DNA of 64,000 nucleotides from JAGLOK01 sp963675575. GTDB lineage: Bacteria; Bacillota; Clostridia; Christensenellales; UMGS416. Positions within the stretch are counted from its first letter, which is position 1. Every line of letters starts with the position of its first letter. Below the pieces are notes generated by a model that saw nothing but the letters and a program-made list of their open reading frames with translations, was not told the DNA's origin and ran no database searches. The stretch is taken from NCBI GenBank assembly GCA_963675575.1, contig OY776378.1, forward strand, positions 930,001 through 994,000. Direction: 5' to 3'. Below, in pieces: positions 16,826 through 26,175 of this stretch. Position numbers and translations under genes: made by a program.

Positions 16826-18192
16826 TAGAAATCCCTTTCTGCAGGCGGGGAAACAACCGCTGTGCCATCGCTGAATGTTACTATTACTCTGAAACGAAGG
16901 AAATCTTGTTTAACCCAATAGTCGGAGTTGTAATAATGGTAATAATTTGAGGTTGTATATACTACTGCGCCGATATACGCTTTTGAGTTTCCTTTTCCGT
17001 CGATACTTTTGATTGCGCCAATCAATTTATCGTTTTCATCATAGGCTACTAGGGTATATGTAACATCGTCTGATTCCCATGGCTTATTCCAGGCTATTGT
17101 ATAATAAGTTTTGTCCACATAATCATTTTTATGTCTCAGTATCTTAAGCTCGATTTCTTCAGCTTCTTTTGTACGGTCTTCATATTGAGGTGCTTCGAGA
17201 TTGATTGCATCATAGAAAAGTTCTGGCAGACCGTCCACTTCATCGGGCAGAGGAAGTGCGACGTTTTCGTGAGGACTCTCGTTGAAGTAGTACTCATTCA
17301 ATAAATCATAATAGGCCTCTACTTCATCGTCTTTCCCTTTTACATCCATGCGAAGCTGATCCAACGTATCATAATATTCATATGTTCTTCGTGTGTTGGG
17401 AGACCCCATTAGATACACATAATCATCCGCGGCGATTTCTATCAGATACCACATATGATTTTCGAAATATTCATCCCTGTCATCAAAGTCCTTATCCTCA
17501 TATAATATATCAAAATCATCATCTTCAACGTATCTTAGCTTAAAATAAGGATCGTTTTTTATTTCGCTGTCATCTCCTGTGAGATTAAAATAATAAAGGG
17601 TAAAATGATGCCCGTATTCATGGGAAAGCGTAATCGCCATTTGTTCAACTGTGGTATATTCATTCCCGTTGTGCAGAGTTAAAACGCTGGCTGTGTTAGG
17701 CATATCAAAGGCGAAATCTTCAGATGTCATTCCAAGGAGGGATATCGGTATTTTGATAGGCTCATAATTTGACTCTTGAGTACCCAATGCGTCCGGGTCC
17801 TCTTCTCCGTATACCAAAACTTCTTCCAGGTAATCTATCTCGCTCCCGTGTGTGTTGGCAAGAAGCTCATCACAAAGCTTTGCAAGATTTTCTTCGTCCC
17901 ATGCCTCCGAATAGCTTGTGAAAGTTATATTTTCATAAACATAGATGGCTTTAATCTCGTTGTCAATATCATTGTCGGTTTCTTTATGCTCATATTCCGG
18001 TTGAGTTTTGCGAATATTATAGCTGACTATTTCTTTTGCGGGTTCAATTGATTCAATAGACTCAGCCATTTGCGTCTTTTCATCATGGGCTATGTTTGTG
18101 TTTGATAGCTGTATGCCAAAAAACACGACGGCGGCCACCATCAAAACAAATATGGGAGCCAGAATAATTAAAAAAATCGGTATTTTCTTCAT
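16825..18192 (-). CDS. Membrane-anchored zinc metallopeptidase-like protein
   Basis: The 455-residue product has an N-terminal signal anchor (IFLIILAPIFVLMVAAVVFFG) and no other membrane helix. The zinc-protease motif HEYGH is at residues 191-195 (H191, E192, H195), and a glutamate in the EIAADDY segment near residue 252 is well placed as the third ligand, as in gluzincin-type peptidases. The region after the motif is very acidic (DDDFDILYEDKDFDDRDE). The C-terminal part from about residue 350 looks like a beta-sandwich. I do not recognise a named family. It is cotranscribed with the lipoprotein gene. A GAAGGAT ribosome site precedes the start. Confidence 0.72.
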   Translation of the reverse strand: MKKIPIFLIILAPIFVLMVAAVVFFGIQLSNTNIAHDEKTQMAESIESIEPAKEIVSYNIRKTQPEYEHKETDNDIDNEIKAIYVYENITFTSYSEAWDEENLAKLCDELLANTHGSEIDYLEEVLVYGEEDPDALGTQESNYEPIKIPISLLGMTSEDFAFDMPNTASVLTLHNGNEYTTVEQMAITLSHEYGHHFTLYYFNLTGDDSEIKNDPYFKLRYVEDDDFDILYEDKDFDDRDEYFENHMWYLIEIAADDYVYLMGSPNTRRTYEYYDTLDQLRMDVKGKDDEVEAYYDLLNEYYFNESPHENVALPLPDEVDGLPELFYDAINLEAPQYEDRTKEAEEIELKILRHKNDYVDKTYYTIAWNKPWESDDVTYTLVAYDENDKLIGAIKSIDGKGNSKAYIGAVVYTTSNYYHYYNSDYWVKQDFLRFRVIVTFSDGTAVVSPPAERDF

Positions 18193-18329
18193 AAGCCATC
18201 CTTCAATATGATAGTAATATATGACATTATAAACTATGAAAAAGCAAAAAGCAAAAATCTTATTTTTACGTAATCAAATTGTGAATGGAGTGTTTTGGCA
18301 CGCTTCTATTGTGGCCTAAAGGCTAAATA

Positions 18330-18359
18330 AAAAAAAGACCCGAAGTGAATCGAGTCTTT
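18330..18359 (-). terminator. Intrinsic terminator of the DUF4153 gene
   Basis: On the minus strand AAGACTCG pairs with CGGGTCTT (one G-U pair) and runs into eight T residues, about 10 bp beyond the stop codon. Confidence 0.8.
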
Positions 18360-18370
18360 ACGCGATTTCA

Positions 18371-20092
18371 CTATTTTATTGAGAAAAGGAGCTTTATATC
18401 ATAATATAAATAGCCGTCATTGCCTTTTGAATATTGGGCGTTCATTATTATCATTTTGACCTTTATCGAGTCAGTTTCTTGTGTGAAGATATATTCATTG
18501 CTTTCGTCTTCGGTAGTCGCGGCTGTAAAATAGGGCATAACCATATCTAGTATGCTCGTGGAATAGATTTCTTCGCCATCAACAGATATGCTCATCACAT
18601 ATTTATCTTCGTTTTGCGTAGTTATTGTAATCGTCTTTCCTTTCATATCAAAATCCGCGTCTTCGTAATAGGGAAACAAATCAGCAATATAGCTATAGCC
18701 TTCAACATCGAGTATCTGATATCTTTCATAAACAGTGTTGATGAAAAAGTTTTCCTCTGCTTTGTTTAAATAAAATCTTTCAAAGCCGAAGTATGTTTTC
18801 ATCTCAGATGAGTCAAAATCCGCATCGATATATTTTAAATCCGCGGCGCTGTGGTTTGAGTCAAAATAGGAAACGATTTGCGATATTTCGTGCTTTCCCT
18901 CGTCGCTTGCGTCGGGGTTGGGGATTATCTCGCCATCTTTGAGCATGCCTTCCTGTGTCAATATCTTTTCAAAGCGCCGGTTCTGGCTCCATTTTGACAC
19001 GTTGAAAGACGATAACGGGCCAAAGATTGACACCAGCAGCAGCACCGATAGTACGAGCGGAATAAGCTTTACCTTCTTTTGAAGCTTTATGATGCTTATC
19101 GCCCTCAATACAAATATCACGCACAAAATAGCGTAATACCTAGGCTCGGTAAATCCGTATTGGTTTATTCGCACGATGAAAGACAACAGCATCATCAATG
19201 TGGGCAGGATTAAAACGAATGGGAAAGCCGTATAAAAAATGCGTGTCCATTTGTTTTCGTCTTTTGTGAAATGCCCAAAATATAGCGCGGCGATTGATAT
19301 CAGCGAATAGTATATGACCAAGTTGCCCAAAAGATTGCTGGGCAGTGTGAATTCAAATAGTATTTTGATGAAGTAGGCGTATAGCACAAAGGTGTAGGCC
19401 GCAAGCAGTATATATACTATATAGTGAAGCAATATTTTCAGAAGCTTTGGATAGCTGTCCTGCTCGTCGCCTTTTTTCGGGATGCCCGCGAAAAAGAAAG
19501 AGGGGATGAAAAGACCCGCCAAAGCAACTGCGGTTTGCCCATATATCTCGTTTGGCATGTTTACCGACAGCAGGTTTTCAATGGCGAATATTATAGCTTC
19601 CACGCCGCCGACAATTATCCCGTAGTATATCATAGTGACGGCAAGCCGCAGGAAAACCTTTTGAGCGAAGAACGGAGCACTTTCCTCCGAGCGCACAAAT
19701 GGCACAAAAAAGAACAATGCGGCGCTCAGCACGCAAAGCAGGGCGTATTTAAGCATGATTTCCATGCTGTCAAAGTTGGGAATCAGTAACAGATAAACCA
19801 GAGCCATGGCCGCAGGGACAAGTATATATGTAAGCCACTCGATAATTTTACTGAAATCAAATCTTTCAGCCACGCTTTTTATCACAAGCGAAAGTATCGC
19901 TCCATAGAGCAGTGACATCGCCAAGCGGATAAATATTTCGTCGTCTATGTTTTTGTTGTTGCTGTTTATGTCAATTGTTATCATGACCATGACTGCGGCC
20001 GCGAGCAATAGTACCAGCGCTATAGGATATCTTTTTAGCGCCAAGAAAAGTTTTTCTTTTGCTTTTTTGAAAAGTGATTTTATTTTGTCCAT
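18371..20092 (-). CDS. DUF4153 family multi-pass membrane protein
   Basis: The 573-residue protein has roughly ten to eleven hydrophobic helices in residues 20-370, followed by a soluble C-terminal domain of about 190 residues. The opening helix (YPIALVLLLAAAVMVMITID) and the overall plan match DUF4153, a family of unknown function common in Clostridia and Bacteroidetes. I placed the start at 20092 because GAAAGGAG lies before it; the longer frame to 20131 has no site and adds residues that do not look like a membrane-protein N-terminus. It is probably monocistronic, with its own terminator. Confidence 0.82.
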   Translation of the reverse strand: MDKIKSLFKKAKEKLFLALKRYPIALVLLLAAAVMVMITIDINSNNKNIDDEIFIRLAMSLLYGAILSLVIKSVAERFDFSKIIEWLTYILVPAAMALVYLLLIPNFDSMEIMLKYALLCVLSAALFFFVPFVRSEESAPFFAQKVFLRLAVTMIYYGIIVGGVEAIIFAIENLLSVNMPNEIYGQTAVALAGLFIPSFFFAGIPKKGDEQDSYPKLLKILLHYIVYILLAAYTFVLYAYFIKILFEFTLPSNLLGNLVIYYSLISIAALYFGHFTKDENKWTRIFYTAFPFVLILPTLMMLLSFIVRINQYGFTEPRYYAILCVIFVLRAISIIKLQKKVKLIPLVLSVLLLVSIFGPLSSFNVSKWSQNRRFEKILTQEGMLKDGEIIPNPDASDEGKHEISQIVSYFDSNHSAADLKYIDADFDSSEMKTYFGFERFYLNKAEENFFINTVYERYQILDVEGYSYIADLFPYYEDADFDMKGKTITITTQNEDKYVMSISVDGEEIYSTSILDMVMPYFTAATTEDESNEYIFTQETDSIKVKMIIMNAQYSKGNDGYLYYDIKLLFSIK

Positions 20093-20180
20093 AATAATGC
20101 TCCTTTCAAAGCATAAAAAGGTGAGAATCAATACAATAATACCATGTCAATCATGTTTTTACAAAACTGTTACAAAAATG

Positions 20181-20208
20181 TTGAAAATAATATATCTTAT
20201 GGTATAAT
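20181..20208 (+). promoter_or_regulatory. Sigma-A promoter of the SH3-domain protein gene
   Basis: TTGAAA (20181-20186), a 16-bp spacer and TATAAT (20203-20208). The inferred untranslated leader of about 125 bases has no recognisable riboswitch. Confidence 0.7.
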
Positions 20209-20339
20209 TGTTATTGAAATATTTTCAATCAAGTGATAATCTATTTTATAACCTTGCAATTAGGAAGAGGAAATATACTGGCTATTATCCTATTGGCTGA
20301 CAAAAATAATTTCCTTAAACGAGAGGATGGTATAACTAT

Positions 20340-21479
20340 ATGAGCAGAGAATATGCAAGACGTTCAAAGGGGGCAAGCAACCTTCCGATTATTATCGCGA
20401 TAGTAGGCGCGGTCATCGTGGTTGCGGTTATCTTATACTTTGTATTGGGCGATGGCGGAGCAAGCCTTTTCGGCGGGGCGACAGACACCCCGATACCGGT
20501 TGCCACATACACTCCATTGGCGCAGACCCCCACACCGGGTCCGTCAATAACACCGACATCGGCACCGACAGTATTGCTTGTGATTCCGTCATCGTCTCCC
20601 GATGTCGCCTTAATTACGTCCACACCCACACCCGCGCCGGCAAAAGTATTTCTTTCGGCTACGGTATGGGCAAATTCGCTTAAGGTGCGTGAAGGCCCTG
20701 GGCTGGAATACGGTCAGATAGGCACGGTGAAATACGGGCAGACATTTAAAGTTTATGATGAAACCACAAAGTTCATTAAAATACAGCTTCCAAGCGGCGC
20801 TTACGGATGGATTTGGGAAGACTATACCGTGCGCGGCGACGCGGCTCTTCCGGCGGCACCCGAACCAGAGGCCGAACCTTCTTGGATGACCGGCGCAACG
20901 CTTAGCGGCAGCACGCTTACCGTTAAATTCTCAAAAGGCGTTTACGGCAACGCGGAACACACCGTATCGCTTGGTGTTGTAGATTTCACGGTTAAAGAAG
21001 GCTCATCTGCGATATCTTTCTCATTGGCGCATACCGCAGGTTCAGATACGGCTACACTGACACTGGGGCCGACAAGCGGCGGTGCAATAACTGTAAGCAT
21101 AGCAGCAGATACAGTTTTTGATGTGACCGGAGATTCATCTCCCGCTGGCTCAAAAACAACAGGAACTTCTACTGATACTACTGCTCCATCAGTAAGCATT
21201 TCATTTGACAGTGCAACAGACAAAGCAACAGTTACTTTTACTGATAGTGATAGTACGTTGACGATAGATGAAAGTAAAATTTCAGTATCTAAATTATCTG
21301 GTGCTGGAGGAATTACTTTTACTACAAGTACTACAGGAAAAGTAGTAACAGTAAGCATTGCATTTGATACTCATTCTGGAACTTATGAATTTACTGTTGG
21401 CGTAGCATCTGGTGCAGCAAAAGACAGTGCTAACAATAGTAGCGCATCAAAAGTAGATACTTTTACTAAAACATATTAA
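20340..21479 (+). CDS. Membrane-anchored surface protein with SH3b and Ig-like/SwmB-like repeats
   Basis: The 379-residue protein has a short basic N-terminus and one transmembrane helix (residues 16-38), so the rest should face outward. Residues 43-100 are a Pro/Thr-rich linker (TPIPVATYTPLAQTPTPGP). A bacterial SH3 domain follows (NSLKVREGPGLEYGQIG to GWIWEDYTVRG), which usually binds peptidoglycan. Two beta-rich modules follow, each resembling the repeats that cover adhesins (ATLSGSTLTVKFSKGV; then SISFDSATDKATVTF). From about 21160 the codons become much more A/T-ending than in the first two thirds. GAGAGGAT precedes the start. It is a cell-wall-associated protein of unknown ligand. Confidence 0.82.
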   Translation: MSREYARRSKGASNLPIIIAIVGAVIVVAVILYFVLGDGGASLFGGATDTPIPVATYTPLAQTPTPGPSITPTSAPTVLLVIPSSSPDVALITSTPTPAPAKVFLSATVWANSLKVREGPGLEYGQIGTVKYGQTFKVYDETTKFIKIQLPSGAYGWIWEDYTVRGDAALPAAPEPEAEPSWMTGATLSGSTLTVKFSKGVYGNAEHTVSLGVVDFTVKEGSSAISFSLAHTAGSDTATLTLGPTSGGAITVSIAADTVFDVTGDSSPAGSKTTGTSTDTTAPSVSISFDSATDKATVTFTDSDSTLTIDESKISVSKLSGAGGITFTTSTTGKVVTVSIAFDTHSGTYEFTVGVASGAAKDSANNSSASKVDTFTKTY

Positions 21480-21492
21480 TTTGTAAAACTTT

Positions 21493-21525
21493 AAATCGGC
21501 TCTTCTCGCAAGAGCCGATTTTTTT
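21493..21525 (+). terminator. Intrinsic terminator after the SH3-domain gene
   Basis: AAATCGGCTCTT pairs with AAGAGCCGATTT and is followed by a T-run, about 15 bp after the stop. Confidence 0.88.
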
Positions 21526-21574
21526 ATGTTCATTTTGGATTTTATTGTCTGTACCCAATCGGGATGAATTATTG

Positions 21575-21587
21575 TATAATGTACTGA
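21575..21587 (+). promoter_or_regulatory. -10 box six bases before a start codon (leaderless transcript candidate)
   Basis: TATAAT at 21575-21580 is followed after six bases by the ATG at 21587. Transcription would start on or next to the A of the ATG. No Shine-Dalgarno sequence is present and no clear -35 was found. Confidence 0.6.
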
Positions 21588-22339
21588 TGGATAAAAAGAA
21601 CAAGTGGGATTATGAGAGCATAAATCCCTATAAACGAAAAGCGCCTTTTTTTGTGCGCATGGAGCATCTGGGCAGGTACAGATGGGCGCGGGAGATACTG
21701 CGCCGAAACAAATCAAAAAAGGTGCTGGACATCGCTTGCGCCGATGGATACGGCACAAACCAGCTTTGGGCGGAGGAGCGCGAAGTATACGGCGTGGACA
21801 AATCCGTCTCGCTGATACAAAAAGCCAAACTTCACTATAAAAAGTGTACCTTCAAAGCAATAGACGTGGATGAAAATGAAACGGCGCTGAAAAACCTTTC
21901 GCCTTTTGACGCTATATGCTGCTTTGAAACGCTCGAGCATGTCAAGTATCCCATAAGATTGCTGGAGCTTTTGGGCGAGTGCCTTTCGCGCGACGGATAT
22001 CTTATGCTGTCAGTGCCCAACGGGGACTTTGAGCCAACCGACAAAAACGGGGATATAACATCCGAGTATCACGAGCACGCTTTTTCCGACAGCCAGCTCA
22101 AGCGAATGATTAAAAACTGCGGAATGAAGGTGGAGCAAAGCCTGCACCAGCATTTAAGCTCTCAGCTTCACCGAAATTATAACAACGTTATAAGGGACAG
22201 GGAAGTGACAGCCGAGGAGATTGAAGACTTTTTCCCTAAAGGCGAGCACAGCCTGAATATTCTGTCGGAGATTTTCGCATGGCCCGACAGTGTCAAAGGG
22301 AAATCCTATAATATGATATATCTCTGCAAAAAGGCTTAA
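21587..22339 (+). CDS. Class I SAM-dependent methyltransferase
   Basis: The 250-residue protein has SAM motif I as VLDIACADGYGT, the acidic residue after strand 2 in YGVDKS, and FDAICCFETLEHV as motif IV. GYLMLSVPNGDFEP is typical of methyltransferases in surface-polysaccharide clusters. The nearest downstream genes encode two glycosyltransferases, so a role in capsule or glycan methylation is likely but inferred. The start at 21587 is the only ATG consistent with the fold and lies six bases after a TATAAT box, so the mRNA is probably leaderless. A TTG codon at 21545 is the only longer alternative and would overlap the promoter. Confidence 0.82.
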   Translation: MDKKNKWDYESINPYKRKAPFFVRMEHLGRYRWAREILRRNKSKKVLDIACADGYGTNQLWAEEREVYGVDKSVSLIQKAKLHYKKCTFKAIDVDENETALKNLSPFDAICCFETLEHVKYPIRLLELLGECLSRDGYLMLSVPNGDFEPTDKNGDITSEYHEHAFSDSQLKRMIKNCGMKVEQSLHQHLSSQLHRNYNNVIRDREVTAEEIEDFFPKGEHSLNILSEIFAWPDSVKGKSYNMIYLCKKA

Positions 22340-22392
22340 CCCAAACTATTGCCGTAAAAAGACGGCGAAAACGCAGTGATATTGGAGAGTAA

Positions 22393-23556
22393 ATGTTTGC
22401 TGTAAAAAAAATAGCGATAATTACGTCATATTTTCCGCCCAACGATGAAATGGGTGGTAATTACGCGTACCATCTTTCCAAAGAGCTTTTGGGCATGGAC
22501 GTAAAGGTCAAGGTTATTACACTGTGGAAAAACGAATCGTGCGGACAAAAGCGCTTGGACACACTTGATTTGGCGTGCATTCCTGCAAAAAAAGTGATGA
22601 ATAAGTTCCTAAACGTAAAGAGAAAATATTATAAGACAGTGGTTAAAGAAATTCAGGATTTTAAGCCTGACTGCGTTGTGACGATGGATTATTACAGAAG
22701 GTTGAGCTTCTATGGCGCAAAAGCCGCAAAAGAGCTTGGGATCCCTTGTCTTACCATTAATCATTTGAGCAAGCCTCTTTCGGATAAAAATAAGCTGATA
22801 AATCATTTTCTTAAAAGATACGAAATAAGAATGCTGCATCTTCATAAAAAATTTCGCGCGGTGTTTGCCGGAGCGGGCCAATCGCAGGCTCAGCATCTCA
22901 GATACATGAACGCGGTCTCCAGATATGAGATTCCATACGGAATTGATACGCATATCGCGGCGCTGCCCGCGGCAAAAAAGAAGATGGGAATAAAGAGCGA
23001 TACACTTCTTTTCGCGCTTAAACAAGGCGAAGCGGCTCAAAATACTCAGACAATCATAAGCGCCGTCAAAGAAATAAGTGGTTTCAGCGGCCCGGACATA
23101 GCGCTTGCGGTGATTGGTGAAAAGCCCAAGGGAATGGATATTGACGAAGCGGATGTGATATTTACCGGGAAAATTTCAAAAGAGCAAGAGTTGTCCATAA
23201 AATACGGATGCGACGTTTATGTGTATTTTGTGAAAAAATATTCTTTGCACCGAGACTTGATGGAGGCCGGGCTTTTGTCCAGCGTCGCGGTGTGTGTGCT
23301 GACCGAGGATGAATTGAAGTTTTCGATGATTAAAAATCTTGAAGACGGAATAATAGTGGGCAATGATATTGATGAAATAAAGGCCGTTTTGCAAAAGCTT
23401 AGATTGCATACAAAGCTTAGAGCCGAACTTAGCGAAAAGCTTAAAAACAATATGGAACTAAAGCATAATTGGGGGCAAAGCGCCTTGGCTTTGGTGGATG
23501 CGGTGTGGGAGCTGAACGGCGGCAGAAGGCGCGCAGAAAAAATAGCTGTTTTATAG
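22393..23556 (+). CDS. Glycosyltransferase family 4-like protein
   Basis: The 387-residue product has the GT-B N-terminal pattern IAIITSYFPPNDEMGGNYAYHL and the second Rossmann domain near residue 200 (SDTLLFALKQGEAAQ). The donor-binding glutamate region (LHRDLMEAGLLSSVAVCV) is recognisable but lacks the usual EAMA sequence, so it is a divergent member. It starts 53 bp after the methyltransferase with a TTGGAGAG ribosome site. With the second glycosyltransferase it probably builds a surface glycan. Donor and acceptor sugars cannot be inferred. Confidence 0.78.
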   Translation: MFAVKKIAIITSYFPPNDEMGGNYAYHLSKELLGMDVKVKVITLWKNESCGQKRLDTLDLACIPAKKVMNKFLNVKRKYYKTVVKEIQDFKPDCVVTMDYYRRLSFYGAKAAKELGIPCLTINHLSKPLSDKNKLINHFLKRYEIRMLHLHKKFRAVFAGAGQSQAQHLRYMNAVSRYEIPYGIDTHIAALPAAKKKMGIKSDTLLFALKQGEAAQNTQTIISAVKEISGFSGPDIALAVIGEKPKGMDIDEADVIFTGKISKEQELSIKYGCDVYVYFVKKYSLHRDLMEAGLLSSVAVCVLTEDELKFSMIKNLEDGIIVGNDIDEIKAVLQKLRLHTKLRAELSEKLKNNMELKHNWGQSALALVDAVWELNGGRRRAEKIAVL

Positions 23557-23571
23557 AGATATAAAATTTGC

Positions 23572-23584
23572 TATAATGTGAAGA
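23572..23584 (+). promoter_or_regulatory. Extended -10 box six bases before a start codon (leaderless transcript candidate)
   Basis: TGCTATAAT (TATAAT at 23572-23577) is followed by six bases and the ATG at 23584. The spacing is identical to that at 21575. There is no Shine-Dalgarno site. Confidence 0.6.
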
Positions 23585-23994
23585 TGAAAAAATATTTTAC
23601 CGATATAATAAAACCCAAATGGTATGTTGTCGTTATTGGCTTGCTTGTTTTTACCGCGCAGTGCATGGCGATGATTAGTCTTTGCTATCAGTTCGGCGGG
23701 GGATACTATCTTATTATTCCGTTGCAGCTTATAACGGGATATCTTAATGTAATCATATTTTTAATGTTTCAAAAGGACAAAAAAAGAAAAGATTCAATAG
23801 CGATTGCGGTTGCCGCAATAGCGTTGGCTGTGGCTGCGTCATTGCTTATTTTCAGCGATATATACACGTCTGTTCCCGCGCTGAAGGGTGTTTTTTACGG
23901 AGTTGTCATGCAGATTACATTAAGCCTAGCGTTTTATGTTTCTATAAGGCTTGCAAAGGACGCAATTGATAAAAAGATAAAAGGCGCTCAATAG
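23584..23994 (+). CDS. Small four-helix membrane protein of unknown function
   Basis: The 136-residue protein has four hydrophobic helices (WYVVVIGLLVFTAQCMAM, YYLIIPLQLITGYLNVIIFL, IAIAVAAIALAVAASLLIF, GVFYGVVMQITLSLAFYVSI) and a basic C-terminal tail. I do not recognise the family; the size recalls small membrane proteins of polysaccharide clusters, but no diagnostic motif is seen. It sits between two glycosyltransferase genes. A GTG at 23578 in the same frame adds two residues but touches the -10 box, so I prefer the ATG at 23584. Confidence 0.65.
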   Translation: MKKYFTDIIKPKWYVVVIGLLVFTAQCMAMISLCYQFGGGYYLIIPLQLITGYLNVIIFLMFQKDKKRKDSIAIAVAAIALAVAASLLIFSDIYTSVPALKGVFYGVVMQITLSLAFYVSIRLAKDAIDKKIKGAQ

Positions 23995-24031
23995 TTAAAA
24001 TCAAATTACGGTTCTGAAAGGAATATAATAC

Positions 24032-25147
24032 ATGCGGGTAATGTATCTTACCAATATACCTTCGCCATACAGAGTTGCTTTTTGGGAGGTTTTAGGCACA
24101 AAATGCGACCTAACGGTGGTTTTTGAAAATGTGAATGAAAAAAACAGGTATTGGGATGTTGCGGTGGGCAAAAACTTCAAGTCTGTTTTTTTGAACGGCT
24201 TTTCAGTTGCCACCCAGTTTCATATTAATTGGGGTATAGTCAGCCATATAAAAAAGTTCAAATATGATGTGATAGTAATTTCAGGCTATAATTCGCCCAC
24301 TGACATGATGGCGATAAATTACCTTTTAAAAAAGAATATACCCTTCATTTTTTCGGCCGACGGGGGATTCCCTAAAAATGATGAAAGCTGGATGATGCGG
24401 GAGTTGAAGCACCACTTCATGGCCAACGCCACTCTGAATATGTCGTCGGGAACCATGTGCGATGAATATTTTTCAAGCTATGGTGTAAAATCCGAGGCGA
24501 TAAGAAGATATAATTTTACCTCTGTGACAAAAAAAGATTTGGAAGCACCAATTTCTTTGCCGGCGAGGATTAACACTTTAAAGAAAAAATACGGACTCAA
24601 AGAAAAGGTTGTGATTGCGGTGGGGCAGTTTATACCTCGCAAAGGCTTTGACATACTGCTTGACATTTGGGGTCATGTGAATCTTAAAGACACTACACTT
24701 TTGATTGTGGGCGGAGGCCCCGACAAAAAGATGTATGAAAAGATGATAAAGGAATTGCAGCTCCAAAATGTTATCCTGAAGGATTTTATGCCAAAAGCAA
24801 AGCTTTTTGAGCTTTATAGGATTTCGGATTTGTTTGTTTTCCCAACACGCTATGATATATGGGGACTGACATTGGGAGAGGCGATGGCGTGCGGACTTCC
24901 GGTTATATCTTCTCCGAACGCGGCCGCGGCTCACGACCTTGTGCATGATGGTGAAAACGGTTATATAGAAAGCCTGGAAAGTCATGTGGGTTGGGCGAGG
25001 CGCATCGAGGAGATAGTGGGGGATGAATCCAAGAACAAAGAATTTGGAAGAAATTCCTGCGAAATAATAGCGGAATATACAATAGAGGGCATGGCGGACG
25101 ATTATTTTGCGGCTTTTAGAGAGATAATAAGCAAAGGAAAAAAATGA
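24032..25147 (+). CDS. Glycosyltransferase family 4 protein
   Basis: The 371-residue GT-B protein starts MRVMYLTNIPSPYRVAFWEVL, typical of GT4 enzymes. The second Rossmann domain begins near residue 190 (KVVIAVGQFIPRKGFDILLD), and the donor-binding motif GLTLGEAMACGLPVISS is complete, including the catalytic E-x7-E-type glutamate. A GAAAGGA ribosome site precedes the ATG. Its stop overlaps the start of the YihY-like gene (ATGA), so both are expressed together. It is likely to be a cytoplasmic enzyme adding a hexose to a lipid-linked surface glycan. Confidence 0.88.
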   Translation: MRVMYLTNIPSPYRVAFWEVLGTKCDLTVVFENVNEKNRYWDVAVGKNFKSVFLNGFSVATQFHINWGIVSHIKKFKYDVIVISGYNSPTDMMAINYLLKKNIPFIFSADGGFPKNDESWMMRELKHHFMANATLNMSSGTMCDEYFSSYGVKSEAIRRYNFTSVTKKDLEAPISLPARINTLKKKYGLKEKVVIAVGQFIPRKGFDILLDIWGHVNLKDTTLLIVGGGPDKKMYEKMIKELQLQNVILKDFMPKAKLFELYRISDLFVFPTRYDIWGLTLGEAMACGLPVISSPNAAAAHDLVHDGENGYIESLESHVGWARRIEEIVGDESKNKEFGRNSCEIIAEYTIEGMADDYFAAFREIISKGKK

Positions 25148-26031
25148 AAAGAGCCATAAATAGAATTCTGATAAGAGCAAAAGCCTTTTTTGTATACTTA
25201 TTCAAATTTATAAAGACTATCGTTGGCAGAATGAATGCGCACACTATTTATCCCAGAGGAGCAGAGCTCGCTTACTATCTTGTGGTGTCGGCGCTTTCCG
25301 CTTTTGTGGCTTTGGTTTATGTGGCGCATTTTTTCGCAGGCTTTGTCGAACAGGTTGGGGAGAGCATATTTATCCTTTTCCCTCCGGAGATAGCCGAATG
25401 GACCATGAGCGTCATAGGCGATGTTTCGGTGCCGGGTTCGATTCCTGTTCTAATTGCAACGGTTATAACCATCATATGGTTTGTGTCGCGCGCGATGCAT
25501 TCAATGATGCGCTCTTTCAATGTGATTTATCACACAAACGACAGGGGAAGCGTACTGAAAGCCAGAGCTTTTTCCATACTTTTCACGTTATCTTTGGTGG
25601 TGCTTTTCATAGTAATATTTGTTTTTTCTGTTTTGCAGAAATCAATAGGAGAGTTTTTGCAAAGGAACTTTGAATATGCGGGATTTTTCACAGCACCCAG
25701 ATTCAGCATTATAATCTCTCTTGTCGCCATGATGCTGGTTTTCACCCTTTTGTATTATCAATTGCCAAATCGAAAAACCGGATTGGCGGGCTCCGTTCCG
25801 GGAGCTGTTTTCACGACGGCTGTTTGGTTTGGACTGTCCAAAGGATTTTCTTTTTACGTAAATAATCTTACCGCTTTTTCTTGGATATTGGGCTCGTTTG
25901 GCTCAATATTTATTTTTCTTGTTTGGATATACTGGCTTTCGATTGTGGTTCTTACCGGTGCGGAAATAAATCATATGATTATTGAGCGGCATATTCTGAT
26001 AAAAGAGCTAAAAGAAAAAGCTATAAAATAA
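25144..26031 (+). CDS. YihY/virulence factor BrkB family membrane protein
   Basis: The 295-residue protein has about six transmembrane helices and the family segments PRGAELAYYLVVSALSAF near the start and ILGSFGSIFIFLVWIYWLS near the end. BrkB/YihY proteins were once called RNase BN, which is incorrect; their function is uncertain, with transport or lipid roles proposed. It overlaps the glycosyltransferase gene by four bases and ends the cluster. Confidence 0.9.
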   Translation: MKRAINRILIRAKAFFVYLFKFIKTIVGRMNAHTIYPRGAELAYYLVVSALSAFVALVYVAHFFAGFVEQVGESIFILFPPEIAEWTMSVIGDVSVPGSIPVLIATVITIIWFVSRAMHSMMRSFNVIYHTNDRGSVLKARAFSILFTLSLVVLFIVIFVFSVLQKSIGEFLQRNFEYAGFFTAPRFSIIISLVAMMLVFTLLYYQLPNRKTGLAGSVPGAVFTTAVWFGLSKGFSFYVNNLTAFSWILGSFGSIFIFLVWIYWLSIVVLTGAEINHMIIERHILIKELKEKAIK

Positions 26032-26102
26032 TAATTTCATACAAAATGTTGCCATCTTTATAGCTTGCTTTCCCACAACTTTTTGGTTTTAAATAGCAAA
26101 TA

Positions 26103-26131
26103 TTGATAATTTTATTACGATGATGTAAAAT
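26103..26131 (+). promoter_or_regulatory. Sigma-A promoter of the NPCBM lipoprotein gene
   Basis: TTGATA (26103-26108), a 17-bp spacer and TAAAAT (26126-26131), about 45 bp before the start codon. Confidence 0.6.
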
Positions 26132-26175
26132 AATATTAAAACAAAAGCAAAATATAATTAACAGGAGCGCAAAAT

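Noticed and set aside
20936..21360. A long frame on the minus strand inside the SH3-domain gene
   Set aside because: It is the complement of a Thr/Ser-rich, stop-poor coding region and has no plausible start site.
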